A stretch of DNA of 64,000 bases from Candidatus Enterococcus leclercqii (GCF_009933135.1 NZ_MAEH01000003.1:21576-85575); one strand, 5' to 3'; positions 1 to 8,361 are shown, counted from the first letter of the stretch. The notes: generated by a model not told the origin, from the letters alone. A program made the numbers and translations.

Positions 1-1056
1 TTTGAAGGTTGTTCCATCAACCACATAAGGTGCCGGAACAGAGATTTCTTTCACCGTTACTTCGGTTCCATCGATCGCAACATCTTTCAACGTCACCGTA
101 CCGTCCGCACCCGTAGTGACAGTTTTCTTAGGTGTACCATCAGAAAACGTCACTTCGAACTTGGTTCCTGGCACCAAGTCCCCAGATTCTTTGTCGCGTT
201 TGACGATTTTCAGGTCACCATTTTTGATGACTTCAATTTTGACTTGAAAAAAGTTTGGATCTTCAATAGCACCGGCCATGACAGTTTGTTGTCCAGCTTT
301 TTTATAGGCAACAGGCGTGCCCGTTTCCATAGACTTTTGAATTCTCAGTGTTCCTTGAGTATTTGAATTCTTATCAGCAGAAATAGTAAGCTTGTTGCCT
401 GAAATCTTATAATCAATGTTTGCAGAATTTAGCTTTTCAAAGTCAAATTTTGAGAGATCAACGCCATTGCCATCAGTTAATGTAATAGAGTCGCCAACTT
501 TGATTTCAACTGACTGATTATGGAAACTAGGTTTTTGTCCATATTCATCTACTACCTTATTTATTTTCGCGCTAATACCAGCAAAATCTAGCGGAGTACC
601 ATTGGGTCGTGTTCCACTAATATTACTCAATCCCACAATTTCATTCCAAATCATCCAAGAAGCAACTTCTTGGGTATCGGTATCTGTACCAGCATATTTC
701 CAAAGTACAGAAATCAATCTTGCTCTATCAGAAATACCCGTTAGGGGGTTCTTAGTGTAGCCTGGCGTGCTTGCATTATCGATTGGAAATCCTGGTTCTA
801 TACAGAAGACAGGCGTTCGTTTGCCTTCATAAACTGCATATAATGGATTGGTCGGGTGGTTCTCAAACCGACGTCCGCCCCCCAAATCGGCAGTGATGTG
901 ATAAACCTCATCATAGCTGTATTCAATGGTCACTTCCTCCGGATGATAAATATCCGCCGCAAAAGCTTCTTTGATCGGTAAAAGAGATCCGAAGACTTGT
1001 GCAATCAATACAAAGAGTGCCAAAAGCACTCGAAACTTACTCTTTTTAGGTTTCAT
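1..1056 (-). CDS. Thioester-domain / Cna-B surface adhesin, 3' end outside window
   Basis: The frame is open from an ATG at 1056 to the window edge (352 codons), so the C-terminus and any sorting signal are missing. The ATG follows an AAGGAG site 7 nt upstream. Residues 1-33 form a signal peptide. A thioester-type domain follows: Cys85 in FCIEPG and Gln129 in DTQEVASW are the pair expected to form the internal thioester that links Gram-positive adhesins covalently to host ligands. From about residue 275 a prealbumin-like SpaA/Cna-B domain begins (GDLKIVKRDKESGDLVPGTK). Family knowledge predicts a sortase-anchored pilin or adhesin exposed on the wall; the anchor itself is not visible. Confidence 0.8.
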   Translation of the reverse strand, partial: MKPKKSKFRVLLALFVLIAQVFGSLLPIKEAFAADIYHPEEVTIEYSYDEVYHITADLGGGRRFENHPTNPLYAVYEGKRTPVFCIEPGFPIDNASTPGYTKNPLTGISDRARLISVLWKYAGTDTDTQEVASWMIWNEIVGLSNISGTRPNGTPLDFAGISAKINKVVDEYGQKPSFHNQSVEIKVGDSITLTDGNGVDLSKFDFEKLNSANIDYKISGNKLTISADKNSNTQGTLRIQKSMETGTPVAYKKAGQQTVMAGAIEDPNFFQVKIEVIKNGDLKIVKRDKESGDLVPGTKFEVTFSDGTPKKTVTTGADGTVTLKDVAIDGTEVTVKEISVPAPYVVDGTTFK

Positions 1057-1149
1057 GATTTTCTCCTTTTTTACGTTTTCAAAACGGCCAACAGAGTAAC
1101 GATGGTGGATCTCGTGTACTTCCCATAACTAATCACCTCTTACCTCATA

Positions 1150-1178
1150 ATAAAAAGCACCCACAATTGTGAGTGCTA
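1150..1178 (-). terminator. Rho-independent terminator after the 1190-2560 gene
   Basis: On the minus strand AGCACTCACAATTGTGGGTGCT folds into a hairpin (stem AGCAC/GTGCT plus CACAATTGTG) followed by a T-run. It lies about 12 bases beyond the stop codon of the 1190-2560 gene and separates it from the adhesin gene. Confidence 0.7.
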
Positions 1179-1189
1179 GCTTAAATATT

Positions 1190-2560
1190 CTAATATGGTT
1201 TGATCCATTCGCCTGATTTGAAATATCCCCAATATCCCATACTATCTAGCCAATCCCAAAACTCATTACTGTCAATCGGGTATTTAGGCTTAATCCATCC
1301 ATCCGCTTCCATATCCGCATCGGTAGTTCCACCATCTGATCCTGAATTACCTCCTGTGGAGCCTCCGCTATTTCCGCCACTTGTCGAGCCACCACCGGTA
1401 TTTCCACCGGTTGATCCTGAATTACCACCAGTAGAACCGCTGTTATTGCTGGAAGAACCACCTGACGAATTGTTGTTACCTCCTGAATTAGAAGAGCCAC
1501 CACTGGCATTTCCAGCGGATTGATTGCCGCCAGTTGTAGCGCCTTGGTTGCTGCTTGATCCAGAACCCCAGTTGCTATTATTGCCTGTATTAGAAGAGCC
1601 GCTCCAATCGGAACCAGCATTTGAATCCGACCAATCCGAATCAGTCTTTTGATCACTGGCAGGTTGATTAGCTGTTTCGGTGTCATTTGCGGAAGCGACA
1701 TCCTTAGTTGCTTCTGCTTTTTCTTTGGCAGCTGCTTCCGCCTCCGCCTTTTTCTTGGCTTCCGCTTCTTTTTTGGCTTTTTCCGCCTCTTCACGCTCCT
1801 CAATGACTTTCTTCACCGCATCGAGTTTTTTGTTCAACGAATCTTTATTTGTCTTGCGTGTCAGTGCTTTTACAGCCTTGACGGCTTTTTCATAATCAGC
1901 GCGTTTAACAGCCGGGTTCACTTTCTTATCTTTGTATAGGTTGTTGACCAGTTTTTCAGCCGTCGCAATATCCGACAACTGTTTCTCAGCCGTTTGCAAG
2001 ACATCTTCAATTTTTTTAGTCCAACTGTCTTCCGTCAAATTTGCTGCACCGAGCGCTTTTTTTACACCTTCCAAGGATTCAACCGATGCTGCGTCACTTA
2101 TAACAAACTTCTTCACATCAGTATCTGCCTTCAGCCAGCCATCATAGGTAGTAAGCTCTGCCTTCAGCTGTTCTTCAATAGCGAGTTTCTTTTCTGCCAC
2201 TGCCAATTCTTCTTTCAGTGTGCCGATATCCGAAAGATTGACCGTCTCATTTCGTATAGACACGAACTGTTTTACTTCGTCATTCAACGAGGAGATTTCC
2301 GCTTGAAGTTTTGTTACCTCATCCGATGTGAGATCCTTTTTCAAGAAACCGTCTTTGTCCACCAACTGACTGACTTTTTGGGCGAGATTTCCTTTTTCAG
2401 AGGCTGCCGCCAATTTTTTTATAATCTCATTTTTTTGATTGCGATACTGATTATCTGCATTAACCTTGACGGCACCAGCCGTTCCGCCAATGACAAGTAC
2501 CGCTGCCCCACCAATCAATCCAACCTTCGCTTTTTTGCTTAACTCTTGCCACTTTTTCAT
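1190..2560 (-). CDS. Membrane-anchored coiled-coil protein with Gly/Ser/Asn-rich tail
   Basis: 456 aa. A positively charged N-terminus is followed by one hydrophobic segment (about residues 13-33), so the protein is probably anchored by an uncleaved signal. Residues 40-275 are charged and helical, with helical repeats (VNNLYKDKKVNP..., AVKAVKAL) like the Cry1Ac domain D-VI-related repeats of Gram-positive surface proteins, then an EAEAKKKAEAEAAAKEKAE coiled coil. Residues 305-410 are a low-complexity S/G/N/T spacer. The last 40 residues are compact and aromatic (EFWDWLDSMGYWGYFKSGEW), perhaps a small cell-surface module. Function is unknown. It lies 13 bp after the small gene 2574-2768 and is probably co-transcribed with it. 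Confidence 0.75.
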   Translation of the reverse strand: MKKWQELSKKAKVGLIGGAAVLVIGGTAGAVKVNADNQYRNQKNEIIKKLAAASEKGNLAQKVSQLVDKDGFLKKDLTSDEVTKLQAEISSLNDEVKQFVSIRNETVNLSDIGTLKEELAVAEKKLAIEEQLKAELTTYDGWLKADTDVKKFVISDAASVESLEGVKKALGAANLTEDSWTKKIEDVLQTAEKQLSDIATAEKLVNNLYKDKKVNPAVKRADYEKAVKAVKALTRKTNKDSLNKKLDAVKKVIEEREEAEKAKKEAEAKKKAEAEAAAKEKAEATKDVASANDTETANQPASDQKTDSDWSDSNAGSDWSGSSNTGNNSNWGSGSSSNQGATTGGNQSAGNASGGSSNSGGNNNSSGGSSSNNSGSTGGNSGSTGGNTGGGSTSGGNSGGSTGGNSGSDGGTTDADMEADGWIKPKYPIDSNEFWDWLDSMGYWGYFKSGEWIKPY

Positions 2561-2573
2561 TGTCTTGCTCCCT

Positions 2574-2768
2574 TCATTCAGCCATTCTAACCGCTTTCTT
2601 GAATACTTTCAGTTTACCACTAAAGACAGGTTTAATCTCTTCTGTTTCGCCATATTTAAGCGCCAGGATATAGCCCTCACGCACACTGCATGTGTATTTC
2701 TCGCCTTGTTCAAGCTTAATCCACCGTCCACAACCATCGTAAAATGGCAAAGTATCGTCTTGATTCAT
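2574..2768 (-). CDS. Small hypothetical protein (64 aa)
   Basis: The start is placed at the ATG at 2768 (MNQDDTLPFYDGCGRW), because AAAGGA lies about 9 nt upstream. The longer frame to 2888 has no ribosome site. The protein is soluble and mixed in charge, with no recognised domain. It immediately precedes the coiled-coil membrane protein gene and probably shares its transcript. Confidence 0.6.
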   Translation of the reverse strand: MNQDDTLPFYDGCGRWIKLEQGEKYTCSVREGYILALKYGETEEIKPVFSGKLKVFKKAVRMAE

Positions 2769-2892
2769 ATCAATGTATCCTTTCACTACAAACTTTAATG
2801 TACAAAGGCAAAGTATCCAGAATAGGCAACCATCAGATTTCCTGTTAAAATTTAGCTGTGCCTGGCGGAAAACAGGTACCTTGTTCACTGTT

Positions 2893-2923
2893 GAGACAGC
2901 CAGTGGTCGGCTGTCTCTTTTTT
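2893..2923 (+). terminator. Hairpin with T-run
   Basis: GAGACAGCC and GGCTGTCTC form a perfect 9-bp stem with a 7-nt loop, followed by six T on the plus strand. No plus-strand gene precedes it, so it may mark the end of the minus-strand gene at 2942, or be a remnant. Confidence 0.5.
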
Positions 2924-2941
2924 GTTGTTCTCCTTTGGTGG

Positions 2942-3283
2942 TTAGCGTACTGTAAATCCATTTTTTATTGCTAAAAACCGTAGCACTATCTGTTGCCTTT
3001 GGTGTTCTTCAGTACATCTCCATAAACTAGCTAACCGCGGAGGAACCCAAGATTTCCCTGTTGCTAACTCAATAATTAATCCTGTTGGTTGAAAACTACA
3101 CTCTTGAACATCTTTAGTTTCTTCTAGCAGCCAATTAAGAATCATGTTTTGATTTTCTGATAAGTCATTGGCAAAAAAAATGAAATCATTTATTTTGATA
3201 AAATCACTAGTTTCTTGAACGTTTTCAACCGCAAATGAATTACATATTCCAGCAGGTTTGTCGTTGTTATAAACCAAACTCAT
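2942..3283 (-). CDS. Hypothetical protein (113 aa)
   Basis: The start ATG at 3283 (MSLVYNNDKPAG) has a strong AAAGGAGGAG site 7 nt upstream; an upstream in-frame ATG at 3343 has none. Predicted soluble and mixed alpha/beta. I recognise no family. It is followed by a hairpin at 2893-2917. Confidence 0.6.
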   Translation of the reverse strand: MSLVYNNDKPAGICNSFAVENVQETSDFIKINDFIFFANDLSENQNMILNWLLEETKDVQECSFQPTGLIIELATGKSWVPPRLASLWRCTEEHQRQQIVLRFLAIKNGFTVR

Positions 3284-3418
3284 TTTTTTCTCCTCCTTTA
3301 AATACGTCGTTATCAGATTAGTCGATTCGTATACTTGATGCAAGGCACCAAGTATAGCTATCTGGGAAAAAGCTTTATTGGGGTGTGGCTCCCTTCGTCA
3401 AACACATGAACCTTTGTG

Positions 3419-3724
3419 CTAAAACAGGCGTTCACCAATCCGTTCGTAACGATACCGATCCGTTTCAACCTCTGGTTGCTGCATCTTCCGCATTTGTGGG
3501 AAAACTAGCACCATATCACATTGGTGAGCCTCCGGATTGGCCGCGTAGCTCTTTGTAATCCCGCAATTCCGTTCGAGATAAGATACGATCTGAAGCTTTT
3601 CGCTTGCTGAATAACTGGGTAGCTGTCGATTGCGTTTGCGAAGTCGATCTAGCTCCCCAAACTTCACTTGTTTCTTGTGCTTCGTTGCTCTTAGGATCCA
3701 GGCACATTCCTTTTGTACGTTCAT
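3419..3724 (-). CDS. Hypothetical basic protein (101 aa)
   Basis: The start is at 3724 (MNVQKECAW), with AAAGGATG about 8 nt upstream. The protein is rich in Lys and Arg (KHKKQVKFGELDRLRKRNRQ), so nucleic-acid contact is possible, but no domain is recognisable. It begins 5 bp after the stop of the 3730-4005 frame and probably lies in the same operon. Confidence 0.55.
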   Translation of the reverse strand: MNVQKECAWILRATKHKKQVKFGELDRLRKRNRQLPSYSASEKLQIVSYLERNCGITKSYAANPEAHQCDMVLVFPQMRKMQQPEVETDRYRYERIGERLF

Positions 3725-3729
3725 GACAA

Positions 3730-4005
3730 TCATCCTTTCTGTGCTTTGGTGACTTTGACCGTTGGATTTACCGAAAAATCGGTCGCAGGGTTTATAGCAA
3801 TCGATACCCCAAACTCTTCGCAGGCTGAATATTCGCTCAATCTGTAAAGATGTCTTTGCGAATCCCACGATGTATGCTGCACACGGTGCTCATCTTCCGG
3901 GGAAACCGGAAGCTCCGTTTCGCCCGAGGCTCCTTGAGTAGCAGCGCTGATAAGCCTCGGATCTATATAGTGTGTTTGTTGCAACGAGTTGTCCCTGTTT
4001 TCCAA
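3730..4005 (-). CDS. Hypothetical protein (91 aa), possible TTG start
   Basis: An open frame from a TTG at 4005 (MENRDNSLQQTHYIDPRL) to a TAA at 3730. The Shine-Dalgarno match is poor (AGTGGG), so the start is uncertain. The product is polar and has no recognised domain. It is kept because the next frame (3419-3724) follows 5 bp downstream in operon style. It could be non-coding. Confidence 0.35.
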   Translation of the reverse strand: MENRDNSLQQTHYIDPRLISAATQGASGETELPVSPEDEHRVQHTSWDSQRHLYRLSEYSACEEFGVSIAINPATDFSVNPTVKVTKAQKG

Positions 4006-4215
4006 CCCACTTTTATTGCGCGTTGTTCATTACCGGCGAATGTAAACTTGATCAAGATCAATGGCAGATACCTTGAGTGTAAATTCAAAAGATTGTATGT
4101 AGTGCCTCTTTTGATCGTCACACATGCCGTCAAATCACAATCGCCTCAGCGATACTTTGCTACAAAAACAACAATGTTGTTTTGCTTTTCAGCAAATCCA
4201 ACTGTCAAAATCTGG

Positions 4216-4560
4216 TTAATTAAGTATTTCAGACTGCCCATTCGGTAAAGTCTCTATTCGCAGACCATCTACAATTTCTCGTACTGACACATTTCGCCAG
4301 GTTAACAACTTGCTTTTCGGCGTTGCTCTCAACGCAATCACCCGACCTTCATAATCAAATAAAACTTTGATCTGATTAAAGATTTGAGCAATTTCAACCG
4401 GTGTTCCCCAATCTTGATAGTTTGTATGTCCCTGCTCAAATCGCCCAATTTGACGGATAAGCATGCCGCTCTGAAATCGATAGAACTGCTTGGAAAAGGT
4501 TTGACACCGCCCTGCGGTGGCTTCGCTTAAACAATTTTTTGAGATTGAAATTTTGGTCAT
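4216..4560 (-). CDS. Hypothetical protein (114 aa)
   Basis: The start is at the ATG at 4560 (MTKISISKN); the ATG three codons upstream lies inside the GAAAGGATG ribosome site. The C-terminal half (FDYEGRVIALRATPKSKLLTWRNVSVREI) looks like a small alpha/beta fold. I recognise no family. It lies alone, about 210 bp upstream of the 3730-4005 frame. Confidence 0.55.
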   Translation of the reverse strand: MTKISISKNCLSEATAGRCQTFSKQFYRFQSGMLIRQIGRFEQGHTNYQDWGTPVEIAQIFNQIKVLFDYEGRVIALRATPKSKLLTWRNVSVREIVDGLRIETLPNGQSEILN

Positions 4561-4659
4561 ACTCAACATCCTTTCAGTTCCTTAAATCCCTATAATGTTT
4601 ACTGTCAATGTCACATACCTTAGTCGGAAAGACTTCTCACATTTTTCTGCCAGAAAACC

Positions 4660-4693
4660 AAAAAAGGGAACCTACGGATTACGTAGACTCCCC
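4660..4693 (-). terminator. Rho-independent terminator, minus strand
   Basis: On the minus strand GGGGAGTCTACG pairs with CGTAGGTTCCC across a short TAATC loop, followed by TTTTTT. It would end a transcript arriving from the right (the 5366-6175 gene or an RNA in between). Confidence 0.65.
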
Positions 4694-4799
4694 ATTTTGC
4701 ACAACCGGCCCATCAAACGAATCACTCTTGCAGCACAAGCCTTTTGCGTAAAAAGTTTTGCCTTGCGAAAAAGATTCGGTCACCAAAAAAACTAAATTC

Positions 4800-4989
4800 C
4801 ACGCAAGAACTCCGTTCACGCGGCGTTCGAATTTTGTTATGGTAACAGTATTGTTGCGGCCATCGGTCGTGACAATGGGAGCAGCTCGTAATCCTGTGTT
4901 AGCAGGATTATTAGCCCTTGACCGGGTCGCTGACCCCTAAACGAACGCCAATTCATTTAGAGCGAGACTCGGTTTCGGTGCTCCTTTTT
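4800..4989 (+). ncRNA. Candidate structured small RNA
   Basis: The region between two gene groups folds strongly as plus-strand RNA. GGCGTTCG (4822-4829) pairs with CGAACGCC (4942-4949) and encloses three hairpins: an 11-bp stem ATTGTTGCGGC/GTCGTGACAAT with three wobble pairs that exist only on the plus strand, AATCCTG/CAGGATT, and GGGTC/GACCC. A terminal hairpin (GAGCGAGAC...GTTTC...GCTC, 4960-4983) followed by CTTTTT is terminator-like. No clear promoter was found. A short open frame also runs antisense here, so coding is not fully excluded. Function unknown. Confidence 0.4.
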
Positions 4990-5365
4990 ATCTGACTGAA
5001 ACAAACAAGAAAGTGCCTTGCTCGTTTACCTGATGTTACCTAGACGATAGCACACTGCAATCTTTTTCACAAGCCAAAACTGAATAATAACGCTTTTTTG
5101 TCTATACCGCCCTTCCTTCTTCTTGGTCTGGTGGTTTTTTTATCTTTCCCGATTTTCCCAGTTCCAAGTTGATGAATCGATCGACACCGCCAATATACCT
5201 TGATTTCAAGCGATTGTAAAGGGTTCCATAAATTGTCTGAATTGTTCTTTTTCTTGCGAATAATTGTTATCTTATAATCATTATCAAAAGAACACCATCA
5301 ATTTCTTACCTAGACAGATTTTGATACAAAGGCTCTCAGAACTGTTTTTCACTTGTATTTTTTGC
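4990..5365. other. Intergenic region without a recognised gene
   Basis: AT-rich sequence between the candidate RNA and the 5366-6175 gene. There is a TATAAT at about 5272 on the plus strand but no convincing -35 partner. Neither strand carries a supported open frame. Confidence 0.4.
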
Positions 5366-6175
5366 TCAATCTTCTTCCACCCAGCTCTGCGGTTCATCAA
5401 GCACAAAGTTCTCTTCGAATTCTTCTTGCGTTAAGACCATGTAGATATCCGCACCAAAGCGGACCAACACTTGCCCATACTCAATCCCAAAGGTCCCACG
5501 ACTATAAGCGACAGATACCCGACCCTTCGTCTTGAACTTCTTGGTCTTTGTGATTTCGCAGTTGTCACAAAACGCCCACAAGCGCATGTACTGATTCCGA
5601 TCATAGCGAATATACTCAAACGGCGTCTTGTTGTAACATTCTCCGAGGATCCTCAGCCGTGAAGTATCCCGCTTAGCTAATACTCTGATCCCGTTGCCCT
5701 TTTGGTTTTCCACGATATTAGACAGTTTCAACACCGCTCGGTGTAGGCTCTCCAGATAGATCGTGTCATACATTCGCTCTGGAATCACAATGTAATTCTC
5801 TAGGTCTTCTTTCTTGCGCCCTAACAGGAACAGGCTGCTTTCGATTCGGAACCCGTAAATCAGATACTCTTCCCCATCCTTAAACCTCACCTGGTACACC
5901 CGGTACTTTCGGCCCCCACGTCGAGGCTTATCCTGAACCATTTCCACCATCGGATCATCAACAAAATTCTCTTGTTCGAAGGCCTGGATCCGATCTGCGA
6001 TTTCGGCCATCTTCTCCGAATACTCGTTGTATTGTTCGCAATACAGACAATAGGGATCCCCACCCACCGGGTGAAAAAGGTCCCGATCCCCATAATGGCG
6101 GTCCACTGCTTTTTTCGCTTTTTGGCGATAGGTATCATATTCCGCTTTCAAGCGTTCATAGTCTTGCATATCCAT
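5366..6175 (-). CDS. Hypothetical plasmid protein (269 aa)
   Basis: The start is ATG at 6175; a GGAAGGAG site lies a little far upstream (about 13 nt). The N-terminal third is helical and charged and holds a CLYC pair (residues 43-46). The rest (YLIYGFRIESSLFLLGRKKEDLENYIVIPERMYDTIY) looks like a beta-rich plasmid-encoded domain that I cannot name. It is the first gene downstream of rep, past the putative origin, and may be a replication accessory by position only. Confidence 0.6.
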   Translation of the reverse strand: MDMQDYERLKAEYDTYRQKAKKAVDRHYGDRDLFHPVGGDPYCLYCEQYNEYSEKMAEIADRIQAFEQENFVDDPMVEMVQDKPRRGGRKYRVYQVRFKDGEEYLIYGFRIESSLFLLGRKKEDLENYIVIPERMYDTIYLESLHRAVLKLSNIVENQKGNGIRVLAKRDTSRLRILGECYNKTPFEYIRYDRNQYMRLWAFCDNCEITKTKKFKTKGRVSVAYSRGTFGIEYGQVLVRFGADIYMVLTQEEFEENFVLDEPQSWVEED

Positions 6176-6227
6176 CCGCTACCTGACACTCCTTCCTCGA
6201 ATAAAAATCTTATGACCAATCCAAAAA

Positions 6228-6340
6228 CTAGCCGGCGGGCTGAACCCGGCGTTTGACTAGATCAACCCCATACTCACCCACTACCCCACGTGCAATCCAC
6301 CGGCACTAAGGTGCCTGCCGCTGAGGCGGCTGGATTGTTT
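6228..6340. other. Hairpin-rich region downstream of rep, candidate replication origin
   Basis: In Inc18 plasmids the theta origin lies just downstream of the rep gene. Here that interval holds an imperfect hairpin (GCCGG/CCGGC flanked by CTAG/CTAG) and a three-way junction: CAATCCA (6293) pairs with TGGATTG (6331-6337) around two perfect tetraloop hairpins, GGCAC-TAAG-GTGCC and GCCGC-TGAG-GCGGC. Position and structure suggest an origin or single-strand initiation (primosome assembly) site; this is inference. Confidence 0.45.
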
Positions 6341-6458
6341 TCCTAAAAAGTAGGTCAAACGACACAAAAAGTCAAACACTGGGCAGCCAATCTTCTGCAA
6401 CGAAAGAAAGCCAGACTGTATCCTAGATATATTGTATTGGCAGTTTAGCTTTTTAAAT

Positions 6459-7964
6459 TTAGCCTGTGCCGGCATGGATTTCTTGCGCCCCGAAAAGACT
6501 GACTTCACCGGCTTTTTTGGGCTGTTCAAACAACTTGGTTAAACTACGCGCCTCTGGGAAAAAGGTCTGAATCGATTGTTTATAGGCCTCTTTGACCACT
6601 TGGTTCGTTTTGATTACTGTGCGAATCAGAGCTTTTCGAGTCGCAAGGATCATTCCGCCCCCACGACCGGCTTTCATTTGGAGATACAGTTTGCCTTCAG
6701 CCACGAGTTCCTTTAGAGCACGTTCCAGTGAGCCTCTAGAAATGGCTTTGCCGTTGTAGGTGACACTCGCCTGAAGCTCCGACTTTGTCAGTTTGATTTC
6801 TGGTCGGTAGGTCACACACTCCGTTTCGAGAAAAGCTAAAAGATCGCCTTTCCACTCATGAACATGGGAGTTGGTCCGCTCGGACCGGTCTTTTTTAACT
6901 TTGACCCAGCCATTGCGATTTTGATTGAAAAGTGGTGTCCCAGAGAGCGATTCTAAGCCCCAGTTTGCAACCAATTCTGATACATAGACCGTACTTGCCC
7001 CTTGGTATTTGCCACTGTAGGCACTTCGAACAATTCGATCCACTTCAGCGGCTTTGAGGGGCCGAGTTAACCCAGAATTGAACAGATCCATATCATCGCT
7101 GCATCGTTCTTGGTCCACATTCGACGCATAGTAAGCCAATGACAGCGTAAAAATCACATTGTTGCGGCCAAACTTGCCTTTTTCTCCGACAATTTCAGGG
7201 TTCTTCAGCAGCAGATCGACCCATTTTTCCTGAATTTGCTTTGTTGGTTTCAAGACGTGAAGATCTGGACGAGCGTAAGTCGCTACCGGCTCTTGTTTCA
7301 TCGACCAAGCAATCAGATCTTGCATATTATGGGTCAACGCTGGATAATAATAGACCACGTTATCCGTTCTCGGAATCCGGGCAATCCCAAAATGGTTGCA
7401 GCCTAAATCAACCTCCGGCAAATTTTCAGCAAAAGCTTTCCGCAGGTTTTGTGACACTAGTTTTGCAATCCGAATGGATTGGTAATCGTTCTTTGAGCTG
7501 ATAAACCAAGGTGCCTGCAAGATAAAATATGCCTGGTACCCACCTGGTGTTTCCAGGAGTAGCGTCGGAATAAGATCAAGATCGATAGCCACATCCAGAA
7601 TATCCTGGTCCCTTAGTTTTGAGCCTGGCTCTTTGTCAAAATCAATGACAAAGCAGTTGATCTGTTTGAGATTTCGCTCCTCATGGCCTTTGACAAAAAG
7701 CCGCTGGGCGTTGGTGTAGGTACCATACTGGTAAACATTAGGTGTCCAGTGAGTCAGTCGATCTGCATTTTCAGACAACGCTTCCTCGGAAGTGACGACA
7801 ATCCCACGCCCATCGATCATGTGCTTTTTGCTCCTAAATCCAAAGATTGCGCCTTTTGTGCCTTCAGGCTGATAATTGATTGATTGGATTTTGGAATTTT
7901 TGAACTTCACTTTCCGAATCCCGCCATGCAGGATTGCATTACAAATCTCATCGACGTTAAACAT
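6459..7964 (-). CDS. repE: Inc18-family plasmid replication initiator (RepE/RepR type)
   Basis: 501 aa, close to the 497 aa usual for the family. The start at 7964 (MFNVDEIC) has a GGAGGTGA site 6 nt upstream; an in-frame upstream ATG lacks one. It resembles the pAMbeta1/pIP501/pSM19035 initiators: KFKNSKI, KGAIF, THWTPNVY.YGTY and NHFGIARIPRTDNV. Residues 105-110 (FVIDFD) carry the DxD of a primase-polymerase fold, and GRNNVIFTLSLAYY begins a primase C-terminal domain. The family binds the origin, opens it and primes Pol I-dependent theta replication. Synthesis is controlled by the leader attenuator (7991-8023) and the antisense RNA on the opposite strand. No copF/copR-like repressor gene is visible nearby. 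Confidence 0.93.
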   Translation of the reverse strand: MFNVDEICNAILHGGIRKVKFKNSKIQSINYQPEGTKGAIFGFRSKKHMIDGRGIVVTSEEALSENADRLTHWTPNVYQYGTYTNAQRLFVKGHEERNLKQINCFVIDFDKEPGSKLRDQDILDVAIDLDLIPTLLLETPGGYQAYFILQAPWFISSKNDYQSIRIAKLVSQNLRKAFAENLPEVDLGCNHFGIARIPRTDNVVYYYPALTHNMQDLIAWSMKQEPVATYARPDLHVLKPTKQIQEKWVDLLLKNPEIVGEKGKFGRNNVIFTLSLAYYASNVDQERCSDDMDLFNSGLTRPLKAAEVDRIVRSAYSGKYQGASTVYVSELVANWGLESLSGTPLFNQNRNGWVKVKKDRSERTNSHVHEWKGDLLAFLETECVTYRPEIKLTKSELQASVTYNGKAISRGSLERALKELVAEGKLYLQMKAGRGGGMILATRKALIRTVIKTNQVVKEAYKQSIQTFFPEARSLTKLFEQPKKAGEVSLFGAQEIHAGTG

Positions 7965-7990
7965 CGTCTCACCTCCGTTTCCTAGCAATT

Positions 7991-8023
7991 AAAAAAGGGA
8001 ACACTAAATAAACTAGCGTTCCC
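7991..8023 (-). terminator. Transcriptional attenuator in the rep leader
   Basis: On the minus strand GGGAACGCTA pairs with TAGTGTTCCC, followed by six T, ending about 25 nt before the rep start. A second leader pairing, GTTACTCACTT with AAGTGAGTAAC (about 8126-8137 with 8044-8054), could compete with it. In pIP501 and pAMbeta1 binding of the countertranscript to the nascent leader lets this terminator form. The same arrangement is visible here. Confidence 0.8.
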
Positions 8024-8089
8024 TGGAAATAAACCTTAAGAAAGTTACTCACTTTTTTACAAAAGCACACCTAAATAAGGCTCACAGTA

Positions 8090-8118
8090 TTGAATTTTTT
8101 CGAAAATCCTGCTAAGAT
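8090..8118 (+). promoter_or_regulatory. Promoter of the rep countertranscript RNA
   Basis: TTGAAT (8090-8095), 17-nt spacer, TAAGAT (8113-8118). It faces the rep promoter, and the two promoter regions are near-perfect inverted copies of each other over about 23 bp. Confidence 0.65.
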
Positions 8119-8124
8119 AATGGA

Positions 8125-8293
8125 GAAGTGAGTAACCTACTTAAACGTATGGCATGTACGTTAAGCCTTTCTGAATCTAGGAAATTCAAAAAGGTACGTT
8201 CGTTGCAACGGCAGCTTTAGCAAGCAGGATTTTCTTAAAATTCAATATGAGAACACTCTTGAACAACCTGATTGGCGTCAGGTTGTTTTTGTT
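8125..8293 (+). ncRNA. Countertranscript RNA controlling rep (RNAIII type)
   Basis: The RNA is predicted from the promoter at 8090-8118 to the terminator at 8264-8293 (AACAACCTGA/TCAGGTTGTT then T-run), about 165 nt. It is antisense to the 5' part of the rep leader. Internal hairpins include AACGTATGGCATGTACGTT. By analogy with pIP501 RNAIII it should cause premature termination of rep mRNA and set copy number and incompatibility. Exact ends are inferred. Confidence 0.65.
8217..8245 (-). promoter_or_regulatory. Promoter of rep
   Basis: On the minus strand: TTGAAT (8245-8240), 17-nt spacer, TGCTAA (8222-8217). This gives a leader of about 245 nt before the rep ATG. It converges on the antisense promoter, as in pIP501. 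Confidence 0.55.
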
Positions 8294-8361
8294 TGTTTAT
8301 CTCAAAATACCCCATAAGTTGTTAATTGTAAACAGTGAATAATGCTTATACTATCGTTGAT

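Noticed and set aside
1200..1523. Proline/leucine-rich plus-strand frame
   Set aside because: It is the mirror of the Gly/Ser-rich tail of the minus-strand gene 1190-2560.
4758..4940. Plus-strand frame of 60 codons and an antisense frame (about 4692-4935)
   Set aside because: Neither has a ribosome site, and the sequence is better explained by RNA-like helices; left as an alternative to the candidate RNA.
4957..4990. tracrRNA-like 3' end
   Set aside because: The terminal hairpin resembles that of Cas9 tracrRNAs only superficially. There is no cas gene, no repeat array and no anti-repeat in the window.
6281..6529. Minus-strand frame overlapping the end of rep and the putative origin
   Set aside because: It starts inside rep without a ribosome site and crosses the hairpin region.
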